Source: Betaproteobacteria bacterium
Lineage (GTDB): Bacteria > Pseudomonadota > Gammaproteobacteria > Burkholderiales > Usitatibacteraceae
Direction: 5' to 3'
DNA length: 64,000 nt
Assembly (NCBI GenBank): GCA_016708825.1
Contig: JADJEZ010000001.1
Span: 310,001 to 374,000 of the forward strand
Part shown: positions 60,619-64,000 of the stretch, piece by piece
How positions within the stretch are numbered: the first letter of the stretch is position 1
Layout of the letters: each line of letters starts with the position of its first letter
Made by a program: the position numbers and the translations under genes
The notes under the pieces: model-generated
Seen by the model: only the letters and a program-made list of their open reading frames with translations
What the model was told of the DNA's origin: nothing
Database searches by the model: none

Positions 60619-61177
60619 CGCGCAATGGCGCGTTGCGCTGGGGGCGCTGCTGTTCGCGTGGTGCGCGCTCCTCGTGGCGGGGCCGGCGAACGCCGATGGC
60701 ATCAACCCGGTATTCGCGAAAGTCGAATCCGGTCCCGACGGATATCACCTCGACGCGGAGTTCGACATCCACTTCAGTCCCGGCCTCGAGGAAGCCGTGA
60801 ATCGCGGAGTCGCGCTCTACTTCGTTGTCGAGTTCGAGCTGAGCAAGCCGCGTTGGTACTGGTTCGACGAAAAACCCGTCCAGCTCACCCAAACCTACAA
60901 GATCACGTATACCCCGCTGCTTCGGCAGTACAGGCTTTCGGCGGGCAGCGCGTACCAGAACTTCACCCGGTTGGAGGACATCGTGAGCGCCCTGGCGCGC
61001 GTACGCGGCTGGCCCGTCGCCGACCCAGGGGCGTTGCGCAAGCAAGGTGAGTACCAGGCCGCCATCCGCATGCGGCTCGATACGACACAGTTGCCCAAAC
61101 CCTTCCAACTCAACGCGGTCGCCTCGCGCGACTGGAACCTAGCATCGGATTGGTATCGGTGGATCGTCCATCCATGA
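60575..61177 (+). CDS. DUF4390 secreted protein
   Basis: A 200-residue exported protein of unknown function that regularly lies between rsmB and ntrY in betaproteobacteria. A signal peptide (ALGALLFAWCALLVAGPANA) precedes a beta-rich domain (YHLDAEFDIHFSPGLEEAVN, VALYFVVEFELSKPRWYWFD, TYKITYTPLLRQYRL) and ends LASDWYRWIVHP. It overlaps rsmB by 44 bases and ntrY by 4 bases (ATGA), so all three are co-translated. Confidence 0.9.
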   Translation: MTTTDSSSLCSKSASAQWRVALGALLFAWCALLVAGPANADGINPVFAKVESGPDGYHLDAEFDIHFSPGLEEAVNRGVALYFVVEFELSKPRWYWFDEKPVQLTQTYKITYTPLLRQYRLSAGSAYQNFTRLEDIVSALARVRGWPVADPGALRKQGEYQAAIRMRLDTTQLPKPFQLNAVASRDWNLASDWYRWIVHP

Positions 61178-63293
61178 GGCCGTTGATTTTGCTGTGCGTG
61201 GTGACGGGCGCAGCTCTCGTCTACCTCATGTCGCAGGCCTCATCGAACACGGCGCTCTTCACGCAGAACTACCCAGCCCTCCTCGGGCTCGGCGGACTGC
61301 TTTCCTGAGCCTCATGCTGCTCATCGGGTACCAGCTCTTCATCCTGCGGCGAAAGCTCAAGGAGCGCGTGTTCGGCTCCAAGCTCACGCTTCGCCTCCTC
61401 GTGGTCTTCGCCCTGATGGCCCTCGTCCCGGGCGGACTCGTCTACGCCATCTCCTTCCAGTTCCTGCAAAGCTCCATCGAATCCTGGTTCGACGTTCGCA
61501 TGGACAAGGCGCTCGAAGGCGGGCTGAACCTCGCCAGAAGCTCTCTCGACAGCTCGCTTCGCGAGCTGGGCCAAAAGGCCGGAAGCATGGCCCAGTCACT
61601 CGCCACCGCGCAGGCCGTTGAGCCCGCAACGCTGAGTCGCCTGCGGGAGCAATACGGAGTGGAGGAAGCCACCCTCCTGACCCAGCGTGGAAAAGTCATC
61701 GCGTTCGCGGGGACGGAGTCGACGTCGATGCAGCCCGACCTTCCCGCTGCGAACCTGCTGCGCCAGGTCCGCGCACAGCAACCCGTGCGGTCCGTGGACT
61801 CGATTCCCGACCGCGGGCTGGTGATGCGCGTTATCGTCCCGGTGAACGTGCTCACCATCGCAGAGGATATCCGGATACTTCAGGTCCTCCAGCGCGTGCC
61901 TCTGGCTGTCGCGCAGGACGCGCGGGTCGTCGACCAGGGCTGGCGCGACTACCAGGAGCTCACCCTCGCGAGGGTCGGCCTGAAGCGCATCTTCGGCCTC
62001 ACCCTCACGCTCGCGATGCTGCTCACGCTCTTTTCGTCCATCGCGCTCGCGTTCCTGCTTTCGGAGCGCCTGTCGGCCCCGTTGTCCGCCTTGGCCGAGG
62101 CAACGCGCGCAATCGCGAAGGGGGATTATTCGCGCCTGAATCCCGTGCGAAGCCGTGACGAGTTCGGAGTTCTCACGCAATCCTTCAACACGATGACCCG
62201 CCAGATCGCGGACGCGACCGAGGCGATGGAGAGAAACCAGCAGCAGCTCGAGAACGCCAAGACCTACCTGGAGAGCATTCTGTCGAACCTCACCTCGGGG
62301 GTGCTCACCTTTGACGAGCGCTACTACCTGAAGACGGTAAACGCCACCGCCTACGAGATTCTCGGCGTGCCCTCGGGAGCCTTTCACGGCCTCAAGCTGC
62401 AGGACTGGACGACCCATGTCGCGGCCGTGTCGCCCTTCGCGGAAGTGGTACTCAAGCACTTTTCGTCCGCGGCCAGCCGCCAGTGGGAGCAGCAACTCGA
62501 TTACCGGCGCCATGACGGGGCACGCTCGCTCCTGGTTCGGGGCACCCACCTTGCAACGCGGGGGGATACGGGATTTGTCGTGGTTTTCGACGACATCACG
62601 CACCTCGCGCAGGCGCAGCGCGACGCCGCCTGGGGAGAGGTCGCGAGACGCCTCGCCCACGAGATCAAGAACCCGCTTACGCCGATCCAGCTCTCCGCGG
62701 AGCGATTGCAGCTCAAGCTGCACCAGAAGCTCACTGACCTGGACGCAGATGTCCTGAAGCGGGCCACGGGGACGATCGTGAACCAGGTCACCGCGCTCAA
62801 GGGCATGGTGGACGATTTCAGCCAGTACGCGCGCGCTTCCCGCATGACTGCGGAGCAGGTCTCCCTGAACGACCTCGTGCGCGAAGTGCTCGTGCTCTAC
62901 GAGTCGATGGGGGTCCCCATCGAGCCCCGGCTCGCGGAGAACCTCCCGCGCGTTGCAGCGGACGCCGCACTCCTTCGCCAGGTGCTCCATAACCTGATCC
63001 AGAATGCGATCGACGCGCTGTCTGGCGAAGAGCAGCCTCGTATCGTCGTCACTTCGTCGGTAGCGGATGAAGGCATCACGCTCTCGGTTCTCGACAACGG
63101 AGCGGGAATCGCGGAGGCTGTCTTTGGCAGGATCTTCGAACCCTACGTAACCACCAAGCCCAAGGGGACTGGACTCGGCCTCGCGATCGTGAAGAAGATC
63201 GTCGACGAGCATCACGGTCACATCGTGGTCGAGAACGTGAAACCCCATGGCGCACACGTGAGCATCGTCCTGCCCCTGCGCGAAGCGGCCTAG
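61174..63293 (+). CDS. ntrY: NtrY-like sensor histidine kinase (one frameshift in this sequence)
   Basis: Membrane kinase partner of the NtrX regulator, about 706 residues once one missing base near 61300 is restored (LGGLLxFLSLMLLIGYQLF). Four transmembrane helices frame a periplasmic loop. Then come HAMP (LSAPLSALAEATRAIAKGDY), PAS (AKTYLESILSNLTSGVLTF), the HisKA box (RLAHEIKNPLTPIQLSAERL) and the HATPase (LIQNAIDALSGEEQ, VLDNGAGIAEAVFGRIFEPY, KGTGLGLAIVKKIVDEHHGH). The ATG overlaps the stop of the DUF4390 gene. Confidence 0.93.
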
Positions 63294-63307
63294 GCGCCGT
63301 CGCCCCC

Positions 63308-64000
63308 ATGCCGGCCAACCAGATCATGGTAGTGGATGACGAAGTCGGCATCCGCGAGCTCCTGTTCGAGATCCTGCGGGACGAGGGATACGGCGTGCGG
63401 CTCGCCGAAAATGCGCAGACCGCCCGCAGTCTTCGCAAGGAGATGCGGCCCGATCTTGTCCTCCTCGATATCTGGATGCCCGACACCGACGGCATCACGC
63501 TGCTCAAGGAATGGGCCGGCTCCGGTCTGCTCACGATGCCGGTCGTGATGATGTCGGGACACGGCACCATCGACTCGGCAGTGGAAGCCACGCGCATTGG
63601 CGCGTTCGATTTCCTCGAGAAGCCAATCAGCCTTCCGAAACTGCTCGCGACCGTGGGCAAGGCCCTGGCCGGGGGGCGCGTTCTTCCGCGCGCCGGGCTC
63701 ACCATGCCCCAGCTCGGGAAGGCAAGGATCGTGCAGGAGCTGCGCCAGCGCCTGGACCAGGTCAGCCGGCTTCGGACGCCCGTGCTTCTGGTGGGCGAGC
63801 CGGGATGCGGGTTCGAGATCGCAGCGCGCCACCTCCTGCTTCCGAACACGCCTTGGGTTGCGCCCGCGGATGTCGAGTGGCTGGCCGCAAACCCCTTCGA
63901 TGCGCTCAATGAGGCGAAGGACGGGACGCTTTTCATCCACGAACTCTGCCTTCTCGGCAAGGCGGAGCAGAAGGGCCTTGCGCAGCTCGTTGCCAAGCTG
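63308..64000 (+). CDS. ntrX: NtrX-like response regulator (runs off the window)
   Basis: The first 231 codons are present. The receiver domain is complete: MVVDDEVGIRELL (acidic pocket), LVLLDIWMPDTDGI (phospho-acceptor Asp), VVMMSGHGTIDSAVEATRIG and FDFLEKPISLPKLL (conserved Lys). A AAA+-like region starts near residue 155, but its P-loop reads VGEPGCGFEIAARH, lacking the Lys and Thr/Ser of GESGTGKE. ATP hydrolysis and sigma-54 activation are therefore doubtful, as in NtrX homologues with degenerate central domains. It lies 14 bases after ntrY. Confidence 0.9.
   Translation, partial: MPANQIMVVDDEVGIRELLFEILRDEGYGVRLAENAQTARSLRKEMRPDLVLLDIWMPDTDGITLLKEWAGSGLLTMPVVMMSGHGTIDSAVEATRIGAFDFLEKPISLPKLLATVGKALAGGRVLPRAGLTMPQLGKARIVQELRQRLDQVSRLRTPVLLVGEPGCGFEIAARHLLLPNTPWVAPADVEWLAANPFDALNEAKDGTLFIHELCLLGKAEQKGLAQLVAKL

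Overview
The window is a GC-rich (roughly two-thirds G+C) chromosomal segment that reads as a betaproteobacterium (Burkholderiales/Nitrosomonadales-like). The evidence is the replication-origin gene order (rpmH, rnpA, yidD, yidC, mnmE on one side; dnaA, dnaN, gyrB on the other), the block mnmG-rsmG-parA-parB-atpI-atpBEFHAGDC with glmU and glmS nearby, the block topA-dprA-LysM protein/def-fmt-rsmB-DUF4390-ntrY-ntrX, and a class I PHA synthase. The sequence looks like a draft assembly: at least nine genes, several normally essential (glmS, atpA, atpH, topA), carry single-base indels or larger lesions, and one 129-base tract contains only G and C.

Left part, 1-31 kb (accessory and metabolic). 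First comes a dihaem cytochrome c and a broken sorbosone/glucose dehydrogenase, a cysteine-less glutaredoxin-fold protein, a glycine-zipper surface protein and the MsrPQ periplasmic methionine-sulfoxide repair pair. At 6.5-14 kb there is an Xre/RES toxin-antitoxin pair, a WYL regulator, a broken SLOG-family gene, a GGDEF protein, a DUF932 gene, an uncharacterised gene and an ADP-ribosylglycohydrolase. Four copies of a 17-bp palindrome lie among their upstream regions. Next are Hsp33, a MESH1-like HD protein, PHA synthase, a thioredoxin-CcdA fusion, a sirtuin and a small secreted protein. FNR/Dnr-type boxes precede several of these. Then follow a thioesterase, a BKACE enzyme, a double CDGSH protein, a DsrE-like protein, and a decahaem cytochrome plus MtrB-type porin pair implying electron transfer across the outer membrane. 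glmS, a CHASE2 protein and a Crp-family regulator close this part.

Middle part, 30-47.5 kb (minus strand): glmU, the F1Fo-ATP synthase operon, parB-parA, rsmG, mnmG, two parS sites, a small secreted protein, mnmE, yidC, yidD, rnpA and rpmH. Energy conservation, chromosome partition, tRNA wobble modification and membrane insertion are thus read away from the origin.

Right part, 47.6-64 kb: dnaA, a likely oriC between dnaA and dnaN, dnaN and gyrB on the plus strand; topA (with an internal deletion), dprA and a LysM protein on the minus strand; then def, fmt, rsmB, a DUF4390 protein, the NtrY-like kinase and the start of the NtrX-like regulator, which runs off the window.
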